From positions 8,620 to 30,829 of the forward strand of contig RWJK01001983.1 of assembly GCA_004335835.1 (NCBI GenBank): 22,210 nt of DNA, read 5' to 3'. Below are positions 1-21,690 of this stretch, in pieces (positions within the stretch are counted from its first letter, which is position 1; the number at the start of each line of letters is the position of its first letter). The translations under genes were made by a program, and so were the position numbers. Origin of the DNA: Scenedesmus sp. ARA3 (taxonomy: Eukaryota; Chlorophyta; Chlorophyceae; Sphaeropleales; Scenedesmaceae). The notes under the pieces were generated by a model. That model did no database searches and was not told the origin of the DNA. It saw only the letters and a list, made by a program, of their open reading frames with translations.

Positions 1-10654
<10,654 letters not shown>

Positions 10655-10816
10655 CTGCAGTGTATGCAAGCATGGGACCACATCACATGACACAGCTGAC
10701 AGCTACACACCCACATCGCCAAGGTGCTGCCGCTGCCCACTGGTTGAAAACACTTGATGCTTGAAGACGTTTAGCAACAGAGCAAAGGAAGAGACAGCAG
10801 TAGCATTGCTCATTAG

Positions 10817-10858
10817 GAGCAGCAGTGGCAGCAGCAGCAGTGGCAGCAGCAGCAGCGA
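10817..10858. repeat. Imperfect CAG triplet tract
   Basis: Imperfect (CAG)n interrupted by TGG on the plus strand, read as CTG/CCA on the helicase's sense strand. It lies in the helicase leader region, between the candidate first exon and the first certain exon. Confidence 0.8.
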
Positions 10859-10894
10859 CAAGCACTCCAATGTGCACCATGCAACACGGCTGAC

Positions 10895-10942
10895 CTGATG
10901 GTTGACTGCATTTGCTCCATAGGTCGCCCCTCCAGCTCCCAT
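10895..10942 (-). other. Candidate leader exon of the helicase (speculative)
   Basis: The exon carrying PRLT follows a CTGCAG acceptor, and the frame upstream of it has no ATG. One candidate initiator exon starts with ATG at 10942-10940 and reads MGAGGATYGANAVNHQ to a phase-0 GTCAGC donor. The implied intron is 10655-10894. A rival is the two-codon exon ATG-TGG at 10716-10711 with a GTGTGT donor and only a 56-bp intron; it would give MWVPRLT, close in length to the animal start MALPRLT. A third is MSNATAV..., from an ATG near 10813. The sequence alone cannot choose among them. Confidence 0.2.
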
Positions 10943-11457
10943 GGCTGGCAGGAAAGCACCCCTGCAGTGCTAAACACGACCTCTGTAGGCTCACTGCTCA
11001 GCAGCAAAGATGTACAGGTCACCACTCAGGGGGATCGAGGCGAATAAACTACTTAGCCTGCTATAACTAAGATGATCATATTTTGCGTTCCACACACATC
11101 TCACCCTCAGCACTGCGCTACCACTGTCAGAGGACTCCTGTGTCCAGGAACCCCTCGGTGAACCCAACTGCAACTGACAAGGTACAAACCAAATCGGGGA
11201 TCCAGCTACACGCAGCTTTCAGTACGTGCTTGTTGTTTGGACACACGGTTGCAATCAACGCTGAGTCGTGCGTCTGCTCAACTGTAGGCACTGCCAGCTC
11301 TGTCTTTTCCCCACAGCTAAGCAGCGCCAAGCTACACTTGAGATTGGAAAGGTTTTAAGACTTCCACTGTGGGCTGCTGCTCCGTTGTAAGCTTCGAACG
11401 TGCGCACACGCCACAAGCTTGCTAGCTGGTTGCAGTCCTGCAGCTCCCTGGGCAGCG
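10943..11457. promoter_or_regulatory. Divergent upstream region between helicase and Rab6 genes
   Basis: About 0.5 kb (0.8 kb if counted from the first certain helicase exon) between two head-to-head genes must hold both promoters and 5' UTRs. The centre, 11040-11095, is more AT-rich than its surroundings, with TATAAC at 11062-11067 and a following ATCATATTTTG stretch. An inverted CCAAT (GATTGG) lies near 11342-11347, about 110 bp before the Rab6 ATG. These are weak motif matches and no transcription start can be placed. Confidence 0.4.
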
Positions 11458-13697
<2,240 letters not shown>

Positions 13698-14817
13698 CAG
13701 CAGGCTGCGCATGCTGCCGATATGCCGCAGTTCATTACCGTGTGGTTGTGCTTTGCATTGCATTGATGCTTCTGTGCAGCCGCCGCTACTGCAGCAGCAG
13801 CAGTAGGATGCGGTGAACTCCTTCATGGGGGTTGTGCCTGTGCACGTTTGGCTGCTGGATGTGTTTCGTCCGCTGGGAGTAAGCAGTGACAATTGTTGGC
13901 AGCAGATGCAGCGCAGTGCAGTTTGTGTTGCTGTGCACACAGGATGCCATTCCGGCTTGTCAAGGCTGAGTTTCATATTGTTGGTGGGCATGAGACCTTG
14001 ACACTGACCACACCATCATTACTGGCAGTTAGCGTGTAGGAGTAACTCTGTAGCGTGGCTGCAACTCCAGTAGACAAGGCAATGTCATCAAGCCTGTAGG
14101 CAGAAGCCAAAGCCGTGCGGGTCGCAGAAGACAGCCGGCGTGGCGTGTATGTGTGGTAGCTGTCACACCACTTGCGCGCCGCCAGCACTGCTGTCGGTTG
14201 CTGTTTACGTTTTCAATGTTGGTCTGTGGTTCATATTTGTGGCCCAAGCAGCACTGCAGCTGTTGATGTACATGTAACCATGATGTAGGCATTTTTTTTG
14301 TGCACCTGCGTCACTGGCACACTTAGCAAAATGTCCAATGGGTTTGCTGGCTGATTGGCTGGCGGTATGTGTGGTGCTAGGCCAACATGTTTGTTGATCG
14401 ACACAATCTCTGCCATGCGACCTGCGCCAGCAGCTGTCACGCGGCTCAGCTGAAGCACCTGTGGTCAACCCTGCAGTGCAGTCACGATCACTCACGATCA
14501 AGGCTAGGTGTCATATGCGCACTGCACCCAAGCCCTAGGCGCAAGTCCGATGTGGCCTGTCAAGAGAATAGCAGCCACACATTTCTTCTGAGGTCGCTGT
14601 CCCTAGCAAGCAGTCAACAGCCGTGCACCGCGTGTGCTTACACGAGACCCGCACGAGACTTGCCAAGTTTGCCAAGCAGCCTGTCAACAGCATTATATTG
14701 AGAGTTTAGGAGCGATTGTCGTAAACCTTTGGATATTTTCTTTAACAGCGCCCACGTCTCTCTGGCTGGCTGCAAAGGCGCCAGAAACAGGCTAGGCAGC
14801 AGAAGCAGCACAGCAGC
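13698..14817. other. Intergenic spacer: Rab6 3' UTR and transporter promoter
   Basis: No coding frame in this 1.1 kb resembles a protein. The left part should be the Rab6 3' UTR, up to the TGTAA at 14273. The right part should hold the transporter promoter. There is a TATATT at 14693-14698, about 125 bp before the ATG. Upstream of it sit short direct repeats: TCACGATCA twice around 14480-14500, CACGAGAC at 14641 and 14652, and TTGCCAAG at 14660 and 14669. No known metal-response element is recognisable. Confidence 0.5.
14273..14277 (+). promoter_or_regulatory. Candidate polyadenylation signal TGTAA for Rab6
   Basis: First plus-strand TGTAA after the Rab6 stop codon, 576 nt downstream. UGUAA is the usual chlorophyte poly(A) signal. 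The call rests on motif and position only. Confidence 0.45.
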
Positions 14818-15543
14818 ATGGCTGCTACAGTGAATGATGTGGAGAGCTCGTTGCAGCAGCCGCTGAATGGCCATGGCCAGTCAGAGCAAGAACACGATGA
14901 GCATGTGCACTACAGTCACCGTGCACCATGGTGAGGCCAAGACAACCGACAGAGCAGACAGAGCACACCGCGTGGAGAGATACAGCTCATGCCACGATCA
15001 GCCCGCCCAGCTTGCCTGCAAGTGCCACCAGTAGAGTGTTCACCCAGTGTACGCACAGCTATTACATTTGAGGCATATCTACATGCTGCCATAACAGTCC
15101 AAGCCACGCGCAATCACTCAACTGCTGCAACAACAGCCTGCTGTTGTAGTTTGTTGTGTGCCCTTTGAGCAAGTTTTGTGAACGGAGCAAGCAGCTCACC
15201 ATCAGGCAAGAATTGAGCATTATCTGTCATGCCATCGCAGGCTGCGCGCGTTCGTGCTTGGCGCCAACGATGGCTTGGTCAGTGTAGCCAGCTTGATGCT
15301 GGGTGAGTGGGCCTGGTGCGAGGCAGCAGCAGACACGCGCAGACATCATGGGCAGCATGCTGGCGTGGCCAACAGCAGTATACAAGTGTATCCTATGGGA
15401 CATTCTATATCTTTGAGCTGGCCTGGCAGCGCACTGCTGGAGCAACTTGTGCAGCAGCTGATGCAGCTGCCGACCGCTGTCGGCCACGCGTGTGCGTGTG
15501 CGCTGCTGCAGCTGCTGCCGCTGTTTGCTGCTGCTGCCGCTAT

Positions 15544-15594
<51 letters not shown>

Positions 15595-17487
15595 GCTATT
15601 GTAGCATGCGTTCCCTGCAGTTCTGCCACCGTTGCGTACATCACCACGGCTGTGCAGTGCGTGCCCTGCCTCATGAGGTGTGTCCCCTCCCGCCTGTGTT
15701 GCTGTTGGCGCGTGCAGGTGTTGGCGCTGGCTCCACCGACCTGCGCACGATGCAGCTGTCTGGCGTGGCTGGCCTGGTGGCAGGCGCACTCAGCATGGCG
15801 TGCGGTGCGTGGCTGGCTGGGCATGCAGCCGTAGGATTGCTGCAGGCTGGCCAGCAGCACTTGCAGCGGCGCCTACCAGCAGATGATAGCAGGGGTGCCA
15901 GCAGCAGCAGTGGCAGTGGCAGTAACAGCATACTGCAGGTGCATTGCAGGCAACCTTGTGCATCAAGTGCACGCCATGCAGCATGATCTCCGGGGCTGCA
16001 AGCTGCTGCTCATCTGAAGCTTTCTCATGGCGCACTCGCATGCATGCGCATGATATTTTTACAACCAGGTCGATGGGTTGGTGTGCTGTGAGTGCAACCG
16101 TATGTGTCAGGGTGCTGTGGGCACATGGGCATACAGCTCTCAGGCTGGCTTCATGCAGCGGTCTCCTGCGGGCTGCACTCACAGCGCACACGCGTGCCCA
16201 GTTGCACTCACGGCGCACACGCGTGCCCAGTTGCACTCACGGCGCACACGCGTGCCCAGATGCACTCACAGCGCTGCAATGCCTTGCTCCTGGCGTGTGT
16301 GCTGTGCCGCTGCAGGCGAGTACATCAGCGTGAGCAGCCAGAAGGACGCGGAGGAGGCAGACATAGAGAAGGAGCGCCTGGAGCAGCTCAAGGGCCCGGA
16401 GGCACGGCAGCGGGAGCTGCAAGAGCTGACAGGCATCTACGTGGCGGTGCGTGAGGCGGCTGGCTGGTGGCGTGGTAGTCTAGTGTGGTGGGTGGTGCGG
16501 GGCAGCAGGCTCTCTGCAGGGAGCGGGTGAGGGCACACACTCGGTCAAGAAAAGTGCATTCAACAAGCAGAATCTCCATGGCTGTGTGTACGGCTTTCTA
16601 CCGTACTTGATGCCCACATGTGCGCCAGCTTACTGCTGACATAGCTGCTTCTGCACCCGCGCCTTGCTCTGTATGTGCGTGCTGCGCTGCTGCCTGCAGC
16701 GCGGCCTGACTGAGGAGCTGGCGCGCCAGGTGGCGGAGCAGCTGACGGCCACGGACGTGCTGCGGGCGCATGCACGCGATGAGCTGGGCATTGACCTGGA
16801 TGAGCTGGCCAACCCGCTGCAGGTGAGGCCAACATAACAACACAACACAGTATGATGTGCCATGTTTGCCAGCCTATCTGCCTGCATGCAGCTGGGCATT
16901 GATCTGGACGAGCTGGCCAACCTGCTGCAGGTGGGAGCAGCAGCTGACAGCAAAGGCAGCATGCAGCAACGGGCGACAGCAGCAGCAGCAGCGTCTGCTG
17001 CAGCAAACGTTGCTGTATGCATGCCTGCACGTGTGCATGTGCTCGCGGGCACATGCGCGTATGCCACGGCAGGTGCGGCGTTGCCCCGCTCAGTTTACTC
17101 GCATTGCTGTTACTAGGCATTTGCTGCTTGAGTTCACTGCTCCCTGCGTAACCTACTTGCACCTGGGCTCACCATGATGGCGCCTGCTTGCCTGCCTGCT
17201 GCTCCCGCTGCCGCTGCTGCCCGCAGGCCAGCCTCACGTCAGCGCTGGCCTTTTCACTCGGCGCAGGCATGCCGCTGGCAGCAGGCAGCTTCATCCCGGA
17301 CGCGCAGACACGCATCATGGCGGTGGCGGCGGCCACCACTGCGGCGCTGCTGGCGTTTGGCGCGCTGGGCGCCAGCCTCGGGGGTGCCACCGTGGTCAAG
17401 GGCGCGCTGCGCGTGCTGATAGGCGGCTGGCTGGCCATGGCCGTCACCTTTGGCATTGGCTATGCCTTCAATGTCGCGCCAGCGTAA
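14818..17487 (+). CDS. CCC1/VIT-family vacuolar iron (or Mn) transporter, complete, six exons
   Basis: Membrane transporter moving Fe2+ or Mn2+ out of the cytosol, in the family usually into the vacuole. Exons: 14818-14930, 15241-15302, 15718-15804, 16316-16446, 16700-16822, 17227-17487; phases close, 258 aa. The N-terminus is cytosolic and His/Glu-rich. TM1 contains LGANDGLVSVASL (Asp48, the pore Asp of the family). TM2 is near 70-92 with Met85 and GEYISVSSQ (88-96). A charged, Glu-rich helical loop (97-172, the position of the metal-binding domain) contains ARDELGIDLDELANPLQ. TM3-TM5 lie at about 174-195, 202-225 and 235-255. The GEYxSVSSQ and ARDELGI motifs resemble bacterial VIT and plant nodulin-21/VTL proteins. 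At the position of the TM2 glutamate of classical VIT1 there is Gly77, as in VTL proteins. Metal specificity cannot be read. The intron before the last exon holds a near-copy of the exon 5 end. Confidence 0.94.
15547..15591. repeat. (CTG)15 microsatellite in transporter intron 2
   Basis: Fifteen uninterrupted CTG units, the longest pure triplet run in the window. They are preceded from about 15505 by imperfect CTG/CCG units. The run lies within intron 2 (15303-15717), CTG on the sense strand, 126 nt before the acceptor. Confidence 0.95.
16172..16274. repeat. 29-bp minisatellite, about 3.5 copies
   Basis: Units at 16172-16200, 16201-16229, 16230-16258 and a partial copy at 16259-16274. The second and third units are identical; the first and last carry ACAG in place of ACGG. 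Each full unit contains an ACGCGT palindrome. The array lies in transporter intron 3 and ends 41 nt before the exon 4 acceptor. Confidence 0.95.
16892..16930 (+). other. Candidate cassette exon: near-copy of the end of transporter exon 5
   Basis: Within intron 5 (16823-17226) a 39-nt segment reads LGIDLDELANLLQ in phase 0. It is preceded by GCATGCAG and followed by GTGGGA, so it has both splice signals. It matches the last 13 codons of exon 5 with three changes: two synonymous Asp changes and one Pro-to-Leu. Similarity continues through the GTG of the donor (16782-16825 versus 16890-16933, 41 of 44 identical, offset 108 bp). If included, it would insert a 13-residue tandem repeat just before TM3 without shifting the frame. 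Whether it is used cannot be told from DNA. Confidence 0.6.
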
Positions 17488-17951
17488 TTCTTAAGGCATG
17501 GCACCTGTGTATGGCAGTTGGCGCAATGCTGCTGTTGTATGATGGCTAGTGGCTGATGCTGCGCCTTATGACGAGGCATGGGCGGTGGGCACTGATAATG
17601 TGCTGGGTGGCGATGCAGCCAGCAGGTTTGGGGAGCGAGGTGGGGCACCCCGCCTGGGCAGCACTGCTGACCAGCTCAGTGGTAGTGGCTGCAACATTAC
17701 AGCAGAGCTGTGTTCTGAACCACAGTGTTTTTTTTATTGGCGGGGTGGGAGGGGATCTCGCCGTGTGGTTGCAGCTGAGGTTGCTGACGCAGTGCTGGGT
17801 TGTGCTGACTGCTATGCTGGTGTGCTGAAGGACCTGAATCTCGTTTGATTGCGGATGCTGTAGGCGTATCCTGGGCGGTGTGTAGCAGTATGCCGATGAC
17901 AACTCTGTCGCTGCAAGTTGGCAGTCGTGTCAACACTGACCTGCAGGCTTG

Positions 17952-17979
17952 CTTGCTTGCCATGGTGCAGGCAAGCAAG
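17952..17979. repeat. Inverted repeat, 10-bp stem
   Basis: CTTGCTTGCC at 17952-17961 pairs perfectly with GGCAAGCAAG at 17970-17979 around an 8-nt loop. It falls inside the likely transporter 3' UTR, upstream of the TGTAA candidate, so it may fold in the mRNA. Confidence 0.85.
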
Positions 17980-18134
17980 TAGCAATTGCGCATTTGTTCT
18001 GGCTGCACTTGAGTTCAACAGCATGCTCTCGTAAGGCATCTGGCAGCTGTGCTGCCTGCATGCATGTGACAGTGGTGGAGCTGCGCCTGGCCTCCCATCA
18101 AGCCACTGCGGGGTGATGTCCCTGTGTTGTGCAG

Positions 18135-18139
18135 TGTAA
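18135..18139 (+). promoter_or_regulatory. Candidate polyadenylation signal TGTAA for the transporter
   Basis: First plus-strand TGTAA after the transporter stop codon, about 650 nt downstream. A second lies at 18479-18483. Motif and position only. Confidence 0.4.
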
Positions 18140-18691
18140 AGCCAAGACAGCTGCAGCTGTCCCATACCCTTGGCATGGTTGACTATGGGGAGTGATGGTG
18201 CTCGGGTTCTTTTGGTTTGTATCGCTGTGTGTGGCCACATGCAACTGTGTCCATCGGGCTCATGATGGGTGCTGCTCATCGAGCAGATCTGTGTCCATTG
18301 CGGCTTCTGTTTACGCGTACATACAGACACCTGGAATTGCATGCAGCGGCGATGCATTTGATGACTCGTGCAATGCGAAGGATAGCACTGCCAGGTTAAT
18401 GTGTGGCATGCCACAGAGCACTCATGATATTTTCGTTGCTTTAAAACATGCCGGGTGTCGTAAAGTTGTGACCCGTTATGTAACCGTCCATCCTCAATGA
18501 GAGATTTGGTGCTCAAGGGTGTGCAGTGTGTTTTACGGTGCTCACTCTCCTTTTCTGGTCTCAGACCTGTGTTCAACTGTTGTGGCTCATACCATCCAAG
18601 ATGGTGCCAGGACCCAGAGGTAACTTTCCTCTCTAAAAACAAAATGTGGATTGTTAAAGACGTCCCTCATCCCACCCGGGTGGTTTTAGGA

Positions 18692-18707
18692 GCAATCAAT
18701 TGATTGC
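18692..18707. repeat. 16-bp perfect palindrome
   Basis: GCAATCAATTGATTGC reads the same on both strands. It is in the gene-free stretch; a dimeric protein site or chance are both possible. Confidence 0.9.
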
Positions 18708-19147
18708 AATCAAGTTGCAACAGTCTCGCAAGTGTATGCCAAACCTGCGCATGCTGCACTAGAGACTCCCATTGAGGCAGGCGCCGGAGACCAGCGCCGA
18801 CAACACCCCTGGGAACACTACTGCGGCGCTGGCAGCCAACAGCACAACAGCGTGACGCTGATCGCAACACTTGGATCGTTCTACAGCAAGCCGGTGCCGG
18901 CAGGCGCACATCACTGAAGTTTGCTACAGAAACCATGAGCCACAAACACTATATTATGGGCCAAAATGTGGTACACCATACTGCACAGCTCGTCACATAC
19001 AGGAAATCTGCACTGAAAACGCAGCGGCATTGGCTTGAGGAATGAGCGGTGTCTGCCTGCAATGGCTGCACAGGTGGCCTAGCCTCTTGGAACAAGCGCA
19101 GGCCATGGACGTGTAAAAACAGGGGCGCTTGAAGGTGCAGCGCCGTG

Positions 19148-19202
19148 ATTCTGGTAAGATGGGCATGCACAAGTAGCTTGTGCATGCCCATCTTACCAGA
19201 AT
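19148..19202. repeat. Perfect 26-bp inverted repeat with 3-nt loop
   Basis: The arm 19148-19173 (starting ATTCTGGTAAGATGGGCA) is the exact reverse complement of 19177-19202, separated only by TAG. Directly to its left is a 6-bp inverted repeat (GGCGCT 19124-19129 with AGCGCC 19139-19144). Directly to its right is a 14-bp palindrome, TGGCATGCATGCCA, at 19207-19220. No flanking target-site duplication or longer terminal repeat was seen, so a MITE is not established. A hairpin RNA source or an assembly fold-back are alternatives. Confidence 0.95.
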
Positions 19203-20255
19203 ACACTGGCATGCATGCCATACTGCAGCACAGCTGCAGCTGGCCCCCGTTTCTGTTTGGTCAGGCATCAGCCAACCTGACATGCTTTACCGCCGTGCAG
19301 CTGTGCATACATTGATGAAGACAGACCATGGTGGCGCAACCAACGCCGCAGCATAACACGTGCAGAGTACTACTGGTGCTGCATGTGCTTGCTGTGCTCT
19401 GCTGTGTTGAAGCAGAAGCTGTGCTGCTGGTTGTCAGCTGCCATGCTTGCCAGTGTCCAGGCAGACACAAGCATATGCAATGACCTTAATAAGGCTTCAG
19501 CCCCATGTCCACCTGGCAGCCTGCTTTTAACTCAAATGTCACTGCAAATGCAGTTGCAGCTATCCTTTTAGCGCAATAGTAAACAGGCCTGGGCCCACAC
19601 AATTGGGCAGAGTGCACTCTGCCTTGACCTCAGCCTGGCATGGTGCTGTCCTTTCATCTCTGTGCAGCTGCCAACAGTGCATCCTCGATCTTGCGTCGCC
19701 ATGCAAGCATGTTGTTGGCTGCATAGGCCTCCTCGGAGGAAGCTATTTCACAGCTGCCCAGATTGCATTGCTCACGCAAGGCGAACAACGTCACACACAG
19801 CTGCTGTCGAATTTACAGCTGCGCTCCAAGAAAGATGTAACGTGCTTCAAACCATGCTTTGCCCCTGGGCACACGCCAGTGTGAGTATATATCATACTGT
19901 GCAAGACCGCTGGCGTGCTCAGCTGCCCGATGCTGACCCTCCACCAGCTTATTTGGCAGGCACCCCATGGCATCACATTCATCTTTATCAATGCTGGCAG
20001 CCAGTAGATCACATGGTTGCATGCTGCATGCGCATCAAGGCACAACACAACCCCGCGTTTTAGGATACCGACCATGCAGACCGAGAGCAGCACATGGCAA
20101 CGCACAACACTGGGTGTGTAATGACGTGTGTGGCAAAAGCGAGGCAAGAGGTGTACTGCTGAGTTAAAGACAAGACTGTGCTGTCAAAGAACCCCAAGAG
20201 GACAACATACATACGTCCGTGCAGCAGCATGCTGTAATTTTTGACACAGTGCAGC

Positions 20256-20260
20256 TTACA
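20256..20260 (-). promoter_or_regulatory. Candidate polyadenylation signal TGTAA for the multicopper oxidase
   Basis: First TGTAA found on the minus strand after the oxidase stop codon, about 1.27 kb downstream. This implies a long 3' UTR unless a variant signal is used nearer the stop. Confidence 0.3.
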
Positions 20261-20903
20261 CCAAGGTGTATGCGGCACTAGCGTCACGCCAGTGGCAAGT
20301 GGCTGCTATCAGCACAGCATACACTAAGCGTCCGCCTGTGATGCCTAAATGATGGGACAATTTGACCAGGGGAACAATTCTATGACCTACAACCTGCCAG
20401 CTAGCGCACCCTGGATGCCGTTGGAGCTCCTCAGCTGTGCGGACACAGCCTGTGTGTTGCTGCCACCATGTTCTGCAGCAGTTGTGCAGTGCCTACCACC
20501 ATGATATGCACGCTGGTTAAGCCCCAGCACGTCACACCACGGCAGCACACAAACTCAGCATGACAAGCTGCTCACACGCTCTGTCACAACATATACCCAC
20601 TTGATGTCCATGGTTGTGAGGAGAGCGCCAGTCATGTCTTGCAATGACACGGTGTGCGCCAGAACCTGCCGCACTTCACATGCGCTCAGATGTTGGGCGA
20701 TGCCCCAGGCCCCCACTCCTGTGCAAGGCGATGCACTCAGCCCAACACTTGCCATTCAAGCACAGTGGTGCAAGGCTCATGTTTGTCGTCGAGCTGGTGT
20801 CAATACAGGACCCAAGCAGGCAGCATGTGAGCTGCACCATCCACACAACATTGCAAGCACACATCCTGCAGGCTGTGCAAGCCATCAGGTGTGACACTGT
20901 GCA

Positions 20904-20941
20904 GCGCTCTGCTATGCTGCAAGCATAGTGCGGCAGAGCGC
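20904..20941. repeat. Bulged hairpin, 9 + 6 bp
   Basis: GCGCTCTGC (20904-20912) pairs with GCAGAGCGC (20933-20941). Inside it TATGCT (20913-20918) pairs with AGCATA (20922-20927), leaving a 3-nt loop and a one-sided 5-nt bulge. It lies 3' of the oxidase stop codon on the oxidase strand, so it may be part of that 3' UTR. Confidence 0.8.
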
Positions 20942-21527
20942 AGCTACGCCCAAACACAGCCTCCGCCTTTCATGCAGCTGTAGCCGCTGTACGCCAGCAG
21001 CGAAGGCTGGCAGCTTCTGCCTGCCACACTACGCTACAACACACATCCACCAAGCGCTCAAAAGGAACCCCTGTCGCACCATGTTCTCAGTGAAGCGTGA
21101 ACGTCATGCTGTTTTGAGTGCTGCAGCCGTGGTCAGCAACACCAGCAAAACCATGCACCAGGCTGAAAGTGAGCACATGCAAAATCCTTTCTTCCAAACT
21201 TCCAAACTTGAACCAGGAAAGCTGAGAGCAAATTTTTGTTTTTGCCGCGCACATGGCAACACGCATGGGCTGCAGGCACATCAGTAGCAGCTGACCGCGC
21301 CATGTGCCAGGAAGCTGCCAGCATGCAGCAGAGCAATGCTTCTGTTAGAGCTGGTTCCTCAGGCGTCATCTGGCACGCCTGTGGCAATAGGTTCCAGAAC
21401 TGGACTCCACAACACTGTGATGCTGCAGTCACAGAGCTTTACTATTAACAAGCATCAAGGCAGGCTTTCAAACTCGCAACCAGCAGGCCTCTTCCAGGCT
21501 TTAGGGTGTGCTGGAAGACAGCGCTGC

Positions 21528-21656
21528 TCAAGCACACATGGGCATGTTTGTGTGCGGGTTGGTGTAGCCAGGGTTACCGATGCAGTAGGGGTGCATCATC
21601 TCATTGTCCTCGTGCTCCAGCAGGTGGCTGCAGCACAAACATGTTTCAGCAGCAGC

Positions 21657-21690
<34 letters not shown>

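Larger units (their letters stand above)
17488..21527. other. 4.0 kb stretch between convergent genes, no convincing coding gene
   Basis: This stretch lies between the stop codons of the transporter and the oxidase and should contain both 3' UTRs. Several open frames exist, the longest on the minus strand at 17812-18642, but none shows recognisable domains, and the ones I checked begin at non-ATG codons. AT content is higher than in the genes, with a T9 run near 17728. Palindromes and hairpins are concentrated here (17952-17979, 18692-18707, 19124-19220, 20904-20941). No tRNA, transposase or reverse transcriptase was recognised. Confidence 0.6.

Noticed and set aside
16172..16274. CRISPR-like array
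   Set aside because: The 29-bp units are head-to-tail without spacers and lie in a eukaryotic intron, so this is a minisatellite.
17549..17848. 99-codon plus-strand frame just after the transporter stop
   Set aside because: It begins at GTG and lies in the likely 3' UTR, with no start codon context or recognisable product.
17812..18642. 276-codon minus-strand frame downstream of the transporter
   Set aside because: It starts at a TTG, has irregular His/Gln/Cys-rich composition and no recognisable motif. Kept only as a possibility in the gene-free-stretch finding.
19148..19202. Rho-independent terminator or MITE
   Set aside because: There is no T run after the stem, the genome is eukaryotic, and no target-site duplication or longer terminal inverted repeats flank it.
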